This document shows positions 7,716 through 14,911 of a stretch of 36,975 bases of DNA, piece by piece; within the stretch, counting starts at the first letter, position 1; each line of letters begins with the position of its first letter. The stretch spans positions 1-36,975 of the forward strand of contig CAMPHU010000018.1 in the NCBI GenBank assembly GCA_946886065.1, written 5' to 3'. The notes beneath the pieces were generated by a model. That model did no database searches. It saw only the letters and a program-made list of their open reading frames with translations, and had not been told where the DNA came from. The position numbers and the translations under genes are program-made. Origin of the DNA: an uncultured Massilia sp. (GTDB lineage Bacteria > Pseudomonadota > Gammaproteobacteria > Burkholderiales > Burkholderiaceae).

Positions 7716-8126
7716 ATGCACAGTAACCGGCAAGCAGTGCGCGCACGGCTTGCCGGACTGATCGTTGGCAGCATTGGTTCAACCATCGAACAGCGACGCA
7801 GAAACCGGATGACCGCACTTCACCGTATTACCGACGCCAACCTGATTTCGGCGCGCTGTTATGGACTGGAGCTGGACCTCGACGGACCCTGCGCCTTGCT
7901 CGCGTCCAGGGTGCGCCGGGGAAGCGCGATGCGCTGGAATGCGGCGGCGGAACAGCGCGAGCTGTTCCGCCAGGAGAGGATGTTCCGCGCCATCATCACG
8001 CACGCCTGGCCGGAGCCGGGCGACCCTGTGGTGGTGGAGCTGTGCGCTCAGGCCAGGGCGGGCCTGGCGCACGTCGACATGCTTACGGGCCGGCGCCGCT
8101 CCTGGCACGCGCCGGCACGCGCATGA
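7716..8126 (+). CDS. Hypothetical protein, 136 aa
   Basis: Not recognised. The sequence is rich in Arg and Ala, with a possible folded core RITDANLISARCYGLELDLDGPCALLASRV and a C-terminal segment FRAIITHAWPEPGDPVVVELCAQARAGLAHVDML. No signal peptide or membrane helix. The start is uncertain: ATG 7716 has no good ribosome binding site and ATG 7809 is an alternative. Its 3' end overlaps the convergent membrane protein gene by 44 bp (8083-8126), which lowers confidence that it is real over its full length. Confidence 0.45.
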   Translation: MHSNRQAVRARLAGLIVGSIGSTIEQRRRNRMTALHRITDANLISARCYGLELDLDGPCALLASRVRRGSAMRWNAAAEQRELFRQERMFRAIITHAWPEPGDPVVVELCAQARAGLAHVDMLTGRRRSWHAPARA

Positions 8127-8643
8127 GGATGAATTTCGCCGTGTACAGCACCAGCAGGGTGCCGACGAAGTCGCCGGTCGCCATGACCAGGAAGCCCGAC
8201 ACCAGCGGACGCTCCGGTTCGGCGAAGGCGAACCACAAATGGTGCAGCAAGGGGCTGGCCAGGGAAAAGGCAAGCGAGCAGGCCAGGAGGCGGCGCGGCG
8301 TCAGGTTCTGCAGGGTGGCGAGCAGGCCGTAATGGCGCTGCATGACGCGGTAGACCAGGTAGGGCGCGGCGCTCGCCAGGATGCCGCCGATGAAGGAGCG
8401 GATCATGTCGTCCGGGAAGAAATACAGGAAGCAGACCGCCCAGGAAACCAGCAGCAGGCCGATGGCGCCGGCGCCGCCGAAGAGCAAGGTGCACAGCAGC
8501 CGGACACCGGCGGGCAGGTAGACCCAGTTGATGCCGCTGGCAAATTCGAGGCGGGTAAACAGCAGCTCGTTCAGTGCGAGTGTGGCGATAAAAAGCACGA
8601 TGGTCGAAAGCACCATCAGGACATTCAGTTTCAGTTGGCTCAT
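8083..8643 (-). CDS. Integral membrane protein with MASE1-like topology
   Basis: Protein of 186 aa with about five or six hydrophobic helices (LMVLSTIVLFIATLALNELLF, LLCTLLFGGAGAIGLLLVSW and others). The segment GINWVYLPAGVRLLCTLLFGG, with a PAG turn before a helix, recalls the start of MASE1 sensory membrane domains, but no output domain follows. It may be a stand-alone sensor-type or transport membrane protein. Divergent from a MarR-like gene 98 bp away, which might regulate it. Its last 44 bp overlap the convergent gene ending at 8126. Confidence 0.72.
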   Translation of the reverse strand: MSQLKLNVLMVLSTIVLFIATLALNELLFTRLEFASGINWVYLPAGVRLLCTLLFGGAGAIGLLLVSWAVCFLYFFPDDMIRSFIGGILASAAPYLVYRVMQRHYGLLATLQNLTPRRLLACSLAFSLASPLLHHLWFAFAEPERPLVSGFLVMATGDFVGTLLVLYTAKFILMRVPARARSGAGP

Positions 8644-8741
8644 GCCTGTTTTTCGTTGGAGTAAAATGACATGCCTGCCAAGTACAGGTTTATGAGCTTA
8701 GCGTAAGTCGATGTATTGCCGCAACCGAGAATCGAGATTTG

Positions 8742-9098
8742 ATGAAGAAGGTTCGTCCTGCCGATATTTATCTGCGTTTTTTGCAACTGACTGAAGCAAT
8801 ACGCGGACTGCCAACCCTCCCGGAACTGGATCCGCTCGAGGAGCGCATCCTGACGATCGTCGCGCGCGCCCAGCAGGAGCAGCAGCGCCTGTCCGTGCGC
8901 GACATGATGGCCAAGCACGAACTGGGCGCGCCCGCCACCGTGCATGCGCGCCTGAAATCCATGCGCGAGAAGGGCTGGATCATGCTGAGCGACACGGCCG
9001 ACGCCCGCCGCAAGCAGATCGAACTGACCCAGGCGGCGCTGCAGCATTTCGACCGCCTGTCGCAGTGCATGCTGCGCGCCACGGACGGCCAGGCCTGA
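8742..9098 (+). CDS. Small MarR-like winged-helix regulator
   Basis: DNA-binding protein of 118 aa. Residues from about 30 read as a winged helix: ERILTIVARAQQEQQRLSVRDMMAK, recognition helix GAPATVHARLKSMREKGWI, and the wing MLSDTADARRKQIELT ending in the MarR-type dimer helix. It is shorter than typical MarR proteins (about 140 aa), lacking part of the N-terminal dimerisation helices. ATG 8742 is preferred over TTG 8739. Divergently placed to the membrane protein at 8083-8643, so it may control that gene; no operator could be defined. Confidence 0.72.
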   Translation: MKKVRPADIYLRFLQLTEAIRGLPTLPELDPLEERILTIVARAQQEQQRLSVRDMMAKHELGAPATVHARLKSMREKGWIMLSDTADARRKQIELTQAALQHFDRLSQCMLRATDGQA

Positions 9099-9120
9099 GC
9101 GCCGCGTCTGTCGCCCGGAT

Positions 9121-9738
9121 TTAGGCCGGGAAAGCGTTCAGGCCGGGCGCCGCCGCATTGGCCGGCCCGGGCGTACGGCCGACATTCATGACCCAGCAGA
9201 CCATCACGAAGTAGCCGGCCAGCGCGGTCAGCTCCACCGCACCGTCCTGCCCGAAGCAGGCGACCGCTTCGGCATAGGTGGCGTCGCTGACCCCGTGCCT
9301 GAGCATCAGTTCGGCGACGAAATCGGCGGCGCAGGCTTCTTCCGCCCCCAGGCCGCGCGGCCGCCGCCCGGCCGCCAGGGCGGCGATGGCCTGCTCCGGC
9401 ACGCCGGCCTTGATGGCCAGCGGCGCATGGGTTTGCCATTCGAACTGGTTGCCCGTCTCCCGCGCCACCACGCAGATCGCGAGTTCGCGGATATTGTCCC
9501 CCAGCTTGCCTTCGAAGCGCAGCGCTTCGCCGGTCTTGCCGATGCGCTCCATCAGCGCCGGTGTTTGCAGCAGGGGAATGAAGGGACCGAAGATCGCCTT
9601 GCGCGGGCCGTTGATGATGCTGTCGGCTGCCGCCCGCTGCGCTTCGCTCATGGCCCCGCGTTCGGGAATCGGCAGGCGCTGGCTTGTGGACGCGCCGAAG
9701 CCCTGTGGGGTCGCGCCGGATTCGAGAGCTGTGTTCAT
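9121..9738 (-). CDS. Carboxymuconolactone decarboxylase (CMD) family protein
   Basis: Protein of 205 aa with the alpha-helical CMD/AhpD fold: INGPRKAIFGPFIPLLQTPALMERI, then RELAICVVARETGNQFEWQTHAPLAIKAGV, the family's core helix pair. The CxxC pair of AhpD-type peroxidases is absent; the EWxxH pattern resembles the decarboxylase branch. Its substrate is unknown and it need not act on muconolactone. It starts 9 bp after the MFS transporter stop, with GGAG in the gap, so both form one operon. The divergent LysR regulator at 11025 probably controls it. Confidence 0.82.
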   Translation of the reverse strand: MNTALESGATPQGFGASTSQRLPIPERGAMSEAQRAAADSIINGPRKAIFGPFIPLLQTPALMERIGKTGEALRFEGKLGDNIRELAICVVARETGNQFEWQTHAPLAIKAGVPEQAIAALAAGRRPRGLGAEEACAADFVAELMLRHGVSDATYAEAVACFGQDGAVELTALAGYFVMVCWVMNVGRTPGPANAAAPGLNAFPA

Positions 9739-9747
9739 GTGGTCTCC

Positions 9748-10959
9748 TTAGTGAGAAATGCATTGAGGTGCGGATCGGTTTGCCTCGCGCCACAGGTAGG
9801 CGGCGCTGAGAACCAGGCCCGCCGCCGCGAGCGCCAGGGCATCGTGCAGGGCGGACGGGGCATGGCCGCTCAGGCGGCCGATGGCGCCGGAGACTACCGG
9901 GCCCATCAGCTGACCGAAGGCGAAGCCGGCGGTCATCCGGCCCAGGACCGCGGCGGCCTGCGCATGGGCGCGGTGGCGGGCTTCCTGCATGCCCAGCATG
10001 GTGATCACCATGAAGGTGCCGCCGACCAGCAAGGCGGCGGCCACGACGCCGGCCAGCGACATCCACAGGACCGGCAGCAGCACGCCGAACGCCATCACGA
10101 CATGGGCGCCCGCCCACACCTTCAGTCGGTTGGCCTCGTGCAGGCGCCAGGACACCAGCACCGTCGACAAGGCAGCGGCAGTGCCGAACACCGGCCAGGC
10201 CCAGCCGAAGACGGCGGGATCGTCCACCAGTTGCCGCGCCAGGGCAGGCAGATAGGTGGCCGGCAGGATGTAGCCGAAGCCGAACAGGCTATAGCAGGCG
10301 ATCAGGCCTCCCGTCCGTGCCGGCGGCGCGCCCGGGGCGGTATGCGCGGGCGCAGGAGCAGGGGCGGGCGCAGGCAGGCGCCTGCTCACCGCCAGCGGAA
10401 TGATCACGGCGACTGCCGCCAGCAGGGCCAGGCCGGTCCACATCGCCTGCGAATCCATGCCGGCCCCCAGGGCGAGGCAGAACAGGCCCGCCGCCGCAAT
10501 GCCTGCGCCGACACCGGCGAACATCAGTCCCGCCAGGTGTCCGCGGCCGGCCGCGGCCAGCCAGCCCAGGCCCCAGGCGCTGGTGGCGACCAGGGTCCAG
10601 GCACTCAGTACGCCCGCGAGGAAGCGCAGCACGGCCCAGGCCGGCAAGGAGCCGGTCCAGCCGACGCCCGCCGTGGAAGCCACGGTGCCGAGCAGGCCCA
10701 GGGCGAGCAGGGATTCCGCCTTCAGGCGCAGTCTCGACGCCAGCATCGCGCCCACGAGGTAGCCCAGGTAATTGCTGGACGCCAGCAGCGCGCCGGCCTC
10801 GCTGTCGAGCAGGCCGTCCCTCACCATCAAAGGGAACAGCGGCGTGAAGGCGAAGCGGCCGATGCCCATGGCGACCGCCAGCGAGATGACCGCCGCCATG
10901 CAGACCAGGAGGGCGGCGCGGCCGGAGCGGGCGGGGGAAGTGAGGATCGAACTTGTCAT
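9748..10959 (-). CDS. MFS transporter, YbfB/YjiJ family
   Basis: Inner membrane secondary transporter of 403 aa, about 12 helices in two bundles joined by a proline/alanine-rich loop (PAPAPAPAPAHTAPGAPPA). The N-terminal signature MGIGRFAFTPLFPLM and the segment SNYLGYLVGAMLASRLR are typical of the YbfB/YjiJ family of putative exporters. Substrate unknown. It is the first gene of a two-gene operon with the CMD-family protein and is divergent from a LysR regulator, 65 bp apart. This suggests inducible export and modification of a small organic compound. Confidence 0.87.
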   Translation of the reverse strand: MTSSILTSPARSGRAALLVCMAAVISLAVAMGIGRFAFTPLFPLMVRDGLLDSEAGALLASSNYLGYLVGAMLASRLRLKAESLLALGLLGTVASTAGVGWTGSLPAWAVLRFLAGVLSAWTLVATSAWGLGWLAAAGRGHLAGLMFAGVGAGIAAAGLFCLALGAGMDSQAMWTGLALLAAVAVIIPLAVSRRLPAPAPAPAPAHTAPGAPPARTGGLIACYSLFGFGYILPATYLPALARQLVDDPAVFGWAWPVFGTAAALSTVLVSWRLHEANRLKVWAGAHVVMAFGVLLPVLWMSLAGVVAAALLVGGTFMVITMLGMQEARHRAHAQAAAVLGRMTAGFAFGQLMGPVVSGAIGRLSGHAPSALHDALALAAAGLVLSAAYLWREANRSAPQCISH

Positions 10960-11003
10960 GGGCTCTATTACACCCTGTTTGCCGCGGAAAGACTAATGAA
11001 TAA

Positions 11004-11026
11004 ATGTGGAGTACTATTCTCCATAT
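11004..11026. promoter_or_regulatory. Inverted repeat at the LysR gene start, probable LysR operator
   Basis: TGGAG and CTCCA flank a 7-bp centre (11007-11023); the arms extend to ATGTGGAG / CTCCATAT (11004-11011, 11019-11026) with one mismatch. The dyad touches the LysR start codon and lies in the 65-bp gap to the divergent MFS gene, as expected for autorepression plus control of the neighbour. Confidence 0.5.
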
Positions 11027-11927
11027 GAGAACGATCGATCTGGAATCCCTTGCCATCTTCCGCACGGTGGTGGAAGAAGGCGGCGTCATCCGGGCGGCGG
11101 AAAAGCTGCACCGCGTGCCGTCCAACGTGACCACCCGCATCCGGCAGCTCGAGGACTACCTCGGCGTGCGCCTGTTCCGCCGCGAGGGGCGTTCGCTGAG
11201 TCTATCGAGCGAAGGCGAAACGCTGCTCAACTACGCGGTGCGGCTGCTGCGCCTGGCGGATGAAGCGGTCAACGAACTACGCAGCGGCAAGCCGCAGGGG
11301 ACCTTCCGCCTCGGCTCGCTGGAAAGCACGGCCGGGAGCCGGCTGGCGCCGGTCCTGTCGCGCTACCATGCCGAGCATCCCGGCGTGATCGTGGAGCTGG
11401 TCACGGGCACGACGGGCGCGCTCATCCAGCGGGTGATGAATTACGAGATCGAGGCGGCCTTCGTGTCCGAGCCTTTCACGGCGCCGGAGCTCGCGTCGGT
11501 CGTGGCCTTCCATGAAGAGCTGGTGCTGGTCACGTCGAAGGAGGTGCGCGGGATCCGCTCCGCCAGGGACCTGGGACGCAGCACGATGATCGCCTTCGCC
11601 CATGGCTGCTCTTACCGGAAGCGGCTCGAAGACTGGCTCGGCAGCGACAACGTCATGCCCGAGCATGCGCTGGAATTCGGCTCCTACCAGGGCATGATCG
11701 CCTGCGTGGCGGCGGGAACGGGATTCGCCATCATGCCCAGGTCGGTGCTGGCGGCATTGCACGCCAGCGACAAGGTGAACCAGCATCCGCTGCCGGAACG
11801 CTTTTCGGCGAACCGCACGCACCTGGTGTGGCGCGGCGAGCGCTCGCTGGCCCTGGACAGGCTGGTCGCGGTCTTGCAAGAGCTGGAAGCGCCCGGCGTG
11901 GACGCCGGCGCGCTGATCGCCGCCTAG
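11025..11927 (+). CDS. LysR-family transcriptional regulator
   Basis: Regulator of 300 aa with an N-terminal winged helix (LESLAIFRTVVEEGGVIRAAEKL, recognition helix VPSNVTTRIRQLEDYLGVRLFRR) and a C-terminal periplasmic-binding-like effector domain from about residue 90 (GTFRLGSLESTAGSRLAPVL onward). ATG 11025 (MRTIDLESL) is chosen over an in-frame ATG 21 bp upstream because it matches the usual family start, though an inverted repeat overlaps it. It most likely controls the divergent MFS-CMD operon. The stop is one base from the convergent response regulator stop. Confidence 0.88.
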   Translation: MRTIDLESLAIFRTVVEEGGVIRAAEKLHRVPSNVTTRIRQLEDYLGVRLFRREGRSLSLSSEGETLLNYAVRLLRLADEAVNELRSGKPQGTFRLGSLESTAGSRLAPVLSRYHAEHPGVIVELVTGTTGALIQRVMNYEIEAAFVSEPFTAPELASVVAFHEELVLVTSKEVRGIRSARDLGRSTMIAFAHGCSYRKRLEDWLGSDNVMPEHALEFGSYQGMIACVAAGTGFAIMPRSVLAALHASDKVNQHPLPERFSANRTHLVWRGERSLALDRLVAVLQELEAPGVDAGALIAA

Positions 11928-11928
11928 C

Positions 11929-12615
11929 TCAGTTCCAGGCGGAGGGCGAGAACAGATACCCTTCGCCCCATACCGTCTTGATCTTTTCCGAATCGATGTC
12001 GTCGAACTTGCGGCGCAGCTTGGAGATGCAGTTGTCGATGCTGCGGTCCAGGCCGTCGAATTCGATGCCGCGCATCTTCTTGAGCAGGGCGTCGCGCGAC
12101 AGCACGCGTCCGGCCGCCTCGGCCAGCACCAGCAGCAGCTTGTATTCGGTGTTCGACAGCACGCAGGGCTGGCCGCGCCACACCACGCTGCGGTCGGAGG
12201 TGGCGATGCGCAGCGCGCCGAACTGCAGCACGCGGGCGTCGCCGCCGCTCTTGGCCTGGGTGCGGCGCATCAGCGCGCGCAGGCGCGCCAGCAGCACGCG
12301 CGGCTGCACCGGCTTGTTGACGAAGTCGTCGGCGCCCTGTTCGAGGCCGGACACTTCGTCGTAGGAATCCTCGCGCGCGGTGAGGATGAGGATGGGCACG
12401 TCCGACAGTTCGCGCAACTGGCGGCACACCACCATGCCGTCCAGGCCGGGCAGCATCAGGTCCAGCACGACCACGTCCGGGCTGAGTTCCTTGAAACGGT
12501 CGAGGGCGGCGTCGCCGCGCGTGACCAGGTCGACCGAAAATTCGTAGCCAGACAGGTATTCCGTGACGAGCTCGGCCAACCGCGCGTCATCCTCCACCAA
12601 CATCACTCGGTACAT
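11929..12615 (-). CDS. OmpR-family response regulator, RstA-like
   Basis: DNA-binding response regulator of 228 aa. Receiver domain: acidic pocket EDD at 8-10, phosphoacceptor Asp52 (VVVLDLMLPG), Thr79 (LILTAR) and Lys101 (FVNKPVQP). The C-terminal winged helix has the recognition segment DGLDRSIDNCISKLRRKF and ends in the wing VWGEGYLFSP. Phrases such as PGLDGMVVCRQLR and PRVLLARLRALMRR resemble E. coli RstA. ATG 12615 follows AAGGAG at good spacing. No kinase gene is adjacent; the RstB-like kinase at 4025-5341, on the same strand, is the likely partner. A triple direct repeat upstream suggests autoregulation. Confidence 0.9.
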   Translation of the reverse strand: MYRVMLVEDDARLAELVTEYLSGYEFSVDLVTRGDAALDRFKELSPDVVVLDLMLPGLDGMVVCRQLRELSDVPILILTAREDSYDEVSGLEQGADDFVNKPVQPRVLLARLRALMRRTQAKSGGDARVLQFGALRIATSDRSVVWRGQPCVLSNTEYKLLLVLAEAAGRVLSRDALLKKMRGIEFDGLDRSIDNCISKLRRKFDDIDSEKIKTVWGEGYLFSPSAWN

Positions 12616-12680
12616 GCGTTTCTCCTTGGTCCGCCATTGTATAAGACCACTTGTGGAAAAACATAAGCTCCCCAAGGGGG

Positions 12681-12707
12681 TGACATTTGATTACAGATTG
12701 ATGACAA
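12681..12707 (+). promoter_or_regulatory. Triple TGACA/TTACA repeat, likely autoregulatory box of the response regulator
   Basis: Three half-sites follow each other: TGACA (12681), TTACA (12691) and TGACA (12702), at 10- and 11-bp steps, so all face one side of the helix. The right part, TTACAGATTGATGACAA, is 16/17 identical to the box at 5500. It ends 66 bp (nearest base 12681) to 92 bp from the regulator start codon. Confidence 0.6.
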
Positions 12708-12718
12708 ATCCGGGTGCC

Positions 12719-13216
12719 TCAGTCGCAGCTCAAGCGGATTTGCTGCAACAGCGCCCGCGCTTCCGCGGGCTTTTCCTTGGATGCCAGGACACAGGTGGTG
12801 TAGCTGCCGCGCATGCGGCCCGGCGGATCGTAGTAGAGCCAGTCGACAATGTCGGCGCGCCTGAAGCGGAAGCGCTCGCCGTAGCGCACAAGCTTGACGT
12901 TGCGCGGCTCGTTGTCCAGCCGGCCGGTGAAGTCCGGGCCGGCCTGGCGTACATCGCCGACCCAGAAGTACTCGGTCTTGTTGCCGTCGCTGAGCCTGAC
13001 CTTGACGGCGTGCCCCGTATTGGTGGAGGACGGGGAGGCGGCGTCGCGCAGGAAGTTGTCCAGGCCCGCCCTGGCGCGGGCGAAGGCCTTGTTCATGGCG
13101 GCATCGTCGCTGTCCACCATGACCACTTCGTCGCGCTCGACGCGCTCCGTCAGGGTTTGCGCCAGGGCGCCGGGCAAGTACAGGCACAGCAGGACGCCAA
13201 GGGTGGAGCGGAACAT
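12719..13216 (-). CDS. Secreted DUF2314 (YegJ-like) protein
   Basis: Protein of 165 aa with signal peptide MFRSTLGVLLCLYLPGALAQ. The mature part matches the DUF2314/YegJ pattern as I know it: AMNKAFARARAGLDNFL near the start, VKVRLSDGNKTEYFWVGDV, and FTGRLDNEPRNVKLVRYGERFRFRRADIVDWLYYD. Function unknown. ATG 13216 begins the signal peptide. Two cysteines remain in the mature part (TTCVL, RLSCD), a possible disulfide. It lies between two candidate response-regulator boxes (12681 and 13319) and upstream of the regulator gene on the same strand, so it may belong to the same regulon. Confidence 0.78.
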   Translation of the reverse strand: MFRSTLGVLLCLYLPGALAQTLTERVERDEVVMVDSDDAAMNKAFARARAGLDNFLRDAASPSSTNTGHAVKVRLSDGNKTEYFWVGDVRQAGPDFTGRLDNEPRNVKLVRYGERFRFRRADIVDWLYYDPPGRMRGSYTTCVLASKEKPAEARALLQQIRLSCD

Positions 13217-13318
13217 GTGGACCTCGTGTCGATAGGAAGAAGTTTACCGAGTGTACGCCAGGGTTGACAGGATGGCAACATATCCGGAGGCCGGATGGCG
13301 CCCGCATTCGCCCCGTGA

Positions 13319-13334
13319 TGTCATCGTCCTGTCA
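13319..13334 (-). promoter_or_regulatory. Third candidate response-regulator box
   Basis: On the minus strand TGACAGGACGATGACA carries two TGACA half-sites 11 bp apart. It matches the 12691 box at 12 of 16 positions, including the full right half GATGACA. It lies in the 168-bp gap between the divergent DUF2314 gene and the glycine-rich protein gene, so either could be a target. Weaker than the other two boxes. Confidence 0.4.
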
Positions 13335-13384
13335 CATTCCCGGCTTAGGCTGGACCCGCCGATAACAACGATAAAGGAGGCAAG

Positions 13385-14140
13385 ATGGACTGGCTGAACA
13401 ATTTGCGCAATCTGCGCATGAGGCGCCACCTGCGGACCTCGCGCTACCGCGCCGCGCTGGCGGAACTGCCGCCGGGGCTGGAGGCGGCGTGGCGGCAAGG
13501 CGCATCGACGGAATTTCCGGGCATCCCAAGCGATGCCCTTTTTTTCGCCCGCGCGGCGGAGGGCCTGTTCGGCTTCTTCGACGCGGTCACCACGCGCGGC
13601 GCGGTGTGCGCCTTGCCCTCGCTGGCGGCGGACTCGGTGTGGCATGCCTGGCTGGCCCACGACCCGCAAGGCCTCGCGCGCTGTTGCCGGCGCCACTTCG
13701 GGGCGGCGGTGCCGCACCTGGAAGCGGCCAGGCTGGAACAGGGTGCACTGGCCAGGGCCCTGGTGGCCTGCCGCGCGCTGGAAGGCATTCCCGCCCACGG
13801 GCCGGCGCTGCCGCGCCTCTTCACGCTCGATGCGCGGCTGCGGATGCCGCGCGGCCATGGCTACTGGACGGAGGGAGGCGAGGTCGCCTATGCCCGGCTC
13901 GATGCAAGCGGACGCAGGCCGGGGGCGGCGTGGCGCCAGCCCGAACTCTCGCTGGCGGCGCTGCTGGCGGCCGGATACATTACCGAAGAGGTCCATGCGG
14001 AGGCGCAGGCGGAGGCGCTGCGGAGGCGGCAGGACGGCGGGGACGGCCATGCCGGATCGGCCAGCGGCGACTGCGACGGCAATGGAGACTGCGGGGACGG
14101 CGGCGGAGGATGTGGCGGCGGCTGCGGCGGAGGCGACTGA
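13385..14140 (+). CDS. GRDP-like protein with Cys/Gly-rich tail
   Basis: Protein of 251 aa, no signal peptide. The segment ALPSLAADSVWHAWLAHDP (Trp86, His87) followed by CCRRHFG resembles the conserved VWHxH-type block of glycine-rich domain proteins (GRDP/DUF1399 type), though here the second His is Trp. The final 40 residues are Gly, Asp and Cys only in large part (GDCDGNGDCGDGGGGCGGGCGGGD), a tail also seen on several uncharacterised bacterial proteins. ATG 13385 follows a strong AAAGGAGG. The tail may bind metal, which is speculation. The upstream gap contains a candidate response-regulator box. Family assignment is tentative. Confidence 0.65.
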   Translation: MDWLNNLRNLRMRRHLRTSRYRAALAELPPGLEAAWRQGASTEFPGIPSDALFFARAAEGLFGFFDAVTTRGAVCALPSLAADSVWHAWLAHDPQGLARCCRRHFGAAVPHLEAARLEQGALARALVACRALEGIPAHGPALPRLFTLDARLRMPRGHGYWTEGGEVAYARLDASGRRPGAAWRQPELSLAALLAAGYITEEVHAEAQAEALRRRQDGGDGHAGSASGDCDGNGDCGDGGGGCGGGCGGGD

Positions 14141-14166
14141 GTGCGCCGCCGGCCGCGCACATGAAA

Positions 14167-14219
14167 TACGGCCCGCAGGGCGGGCCGTAGAAGCGCGGAA
14201 GCCTGTGCCGCGGCACAGG
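14167..14219 (-). terminator. Two hairpins after sodB
   Basis: TACGGCCCGC (14167-14176) pairs with GCGGGCCGTA (14180-14189) around AGG. Read on the minus strand it is followed by TTTCAT, fitting a terminator for sodB. A second perfect palindrome, CCTGTGCCGCGGCACAGG, lies at 14202-14219. The stops of the convergent genes are at 14140 and 14234, so the first hairpin may serve both. Confidence 0.6.
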
Positions 14220-14233
14220 TCCCGTCAGGCCAT

Positions 14234-14812
14234 TCAGGCCATGTTCTGGTTCGCGAAGTCCCAGTTGGCGACGTTCCAGAAGGCTTCCAGGAACTTGGCG
14301 CGGGCGTTGCGGTAGTCGATGTAGTAGGCGTGTTCCCAGACGTCGGCGGTCAGCAGGGCCTTGTCGGCGGTGGTCAGCGGGGTGGCGGCGTTCGAGGTGT
14401 TGACGATGTCCACGCTGCCGTCCGGCTTTTGCACCAGCCAGGTCCAGCCCGAGCCGAAGTTGCCCAGGGCGGCCTTGTTGAACTCTTCCTTGAACTTGTC
14501 GAACGAGCCCCACTTGGCGTTGATGGCGTCGGCCACCTTGCCGCTCGGCGCGCCGGCGCCGTTCGGGGTCATGCAGTTCCAGAAGAAGGTGTGGTTCCAC
14601 ACCTGGGCGGAGTTATTGAACAGGCCGCCCGACGATTTCTTGATGATCTCTTCCAGGGGCATGTTCTCGTACTCGGTGCCCTTGATGAGGTTGTTCAGGT
14701 TGGTCACATAGGTCTGGTGGTGCTTGCCGTGGTGGTATTCCAGGGTCTCGGCCGAGATGTGCGGCTGCAGGGCATCCTTGGCGTACGGCAGGGGCGGCAG
14801 GGTATGTTCCAT
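14234..14812 (-). CDS. sodB: Iron superoxide dismutase
   Basis: Converts superoxide to hydrogen peroxide and oxygen in the cytoplasm; 192 aa, the same size as E. coli SodB. All metal ligands are in place: His27 (EYHHGKHH), His74 (VWNHTFFWN), Asp157 and His161 ([13 protein letters not shown]). Gln70 just before VWNH is the second-sphere residue typical of Fe rather than Mn enzymes. GGAAAG precedes the ATG. It lies downstream of xseA on the same strand with a 99-bp gap, enough for its own promoter. Hairpins follow the stop. Confidence 0.96.
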   Translation of the reverse strand: MEHTLPPLPYAKDALQPHISAETLEYHHGKHHQTYVTNLNNLIKGTEYENMPLEEIIKKSSGGLFNNSAQVWNHTFFWNCMTPNGAGAPSGKVADAINAKWGSFDKFKEEFNKAALGNFGSGWTWLVQKPDGSVDIVNTSNAATPLTTADKALLTADVWEHAYYIDYRNARAKFLEAFWNVANWDFANQNMA

Positions 14813-14911
14813 GTTCTTTCCTTTGTTGGTTGGACGGGTTTGTTCCGATAGCGGCGCTTATTCTAAACCGGATAAGGCAATGTTGCATAAATGGCCCTGG
14901 CGGGACCGGGC

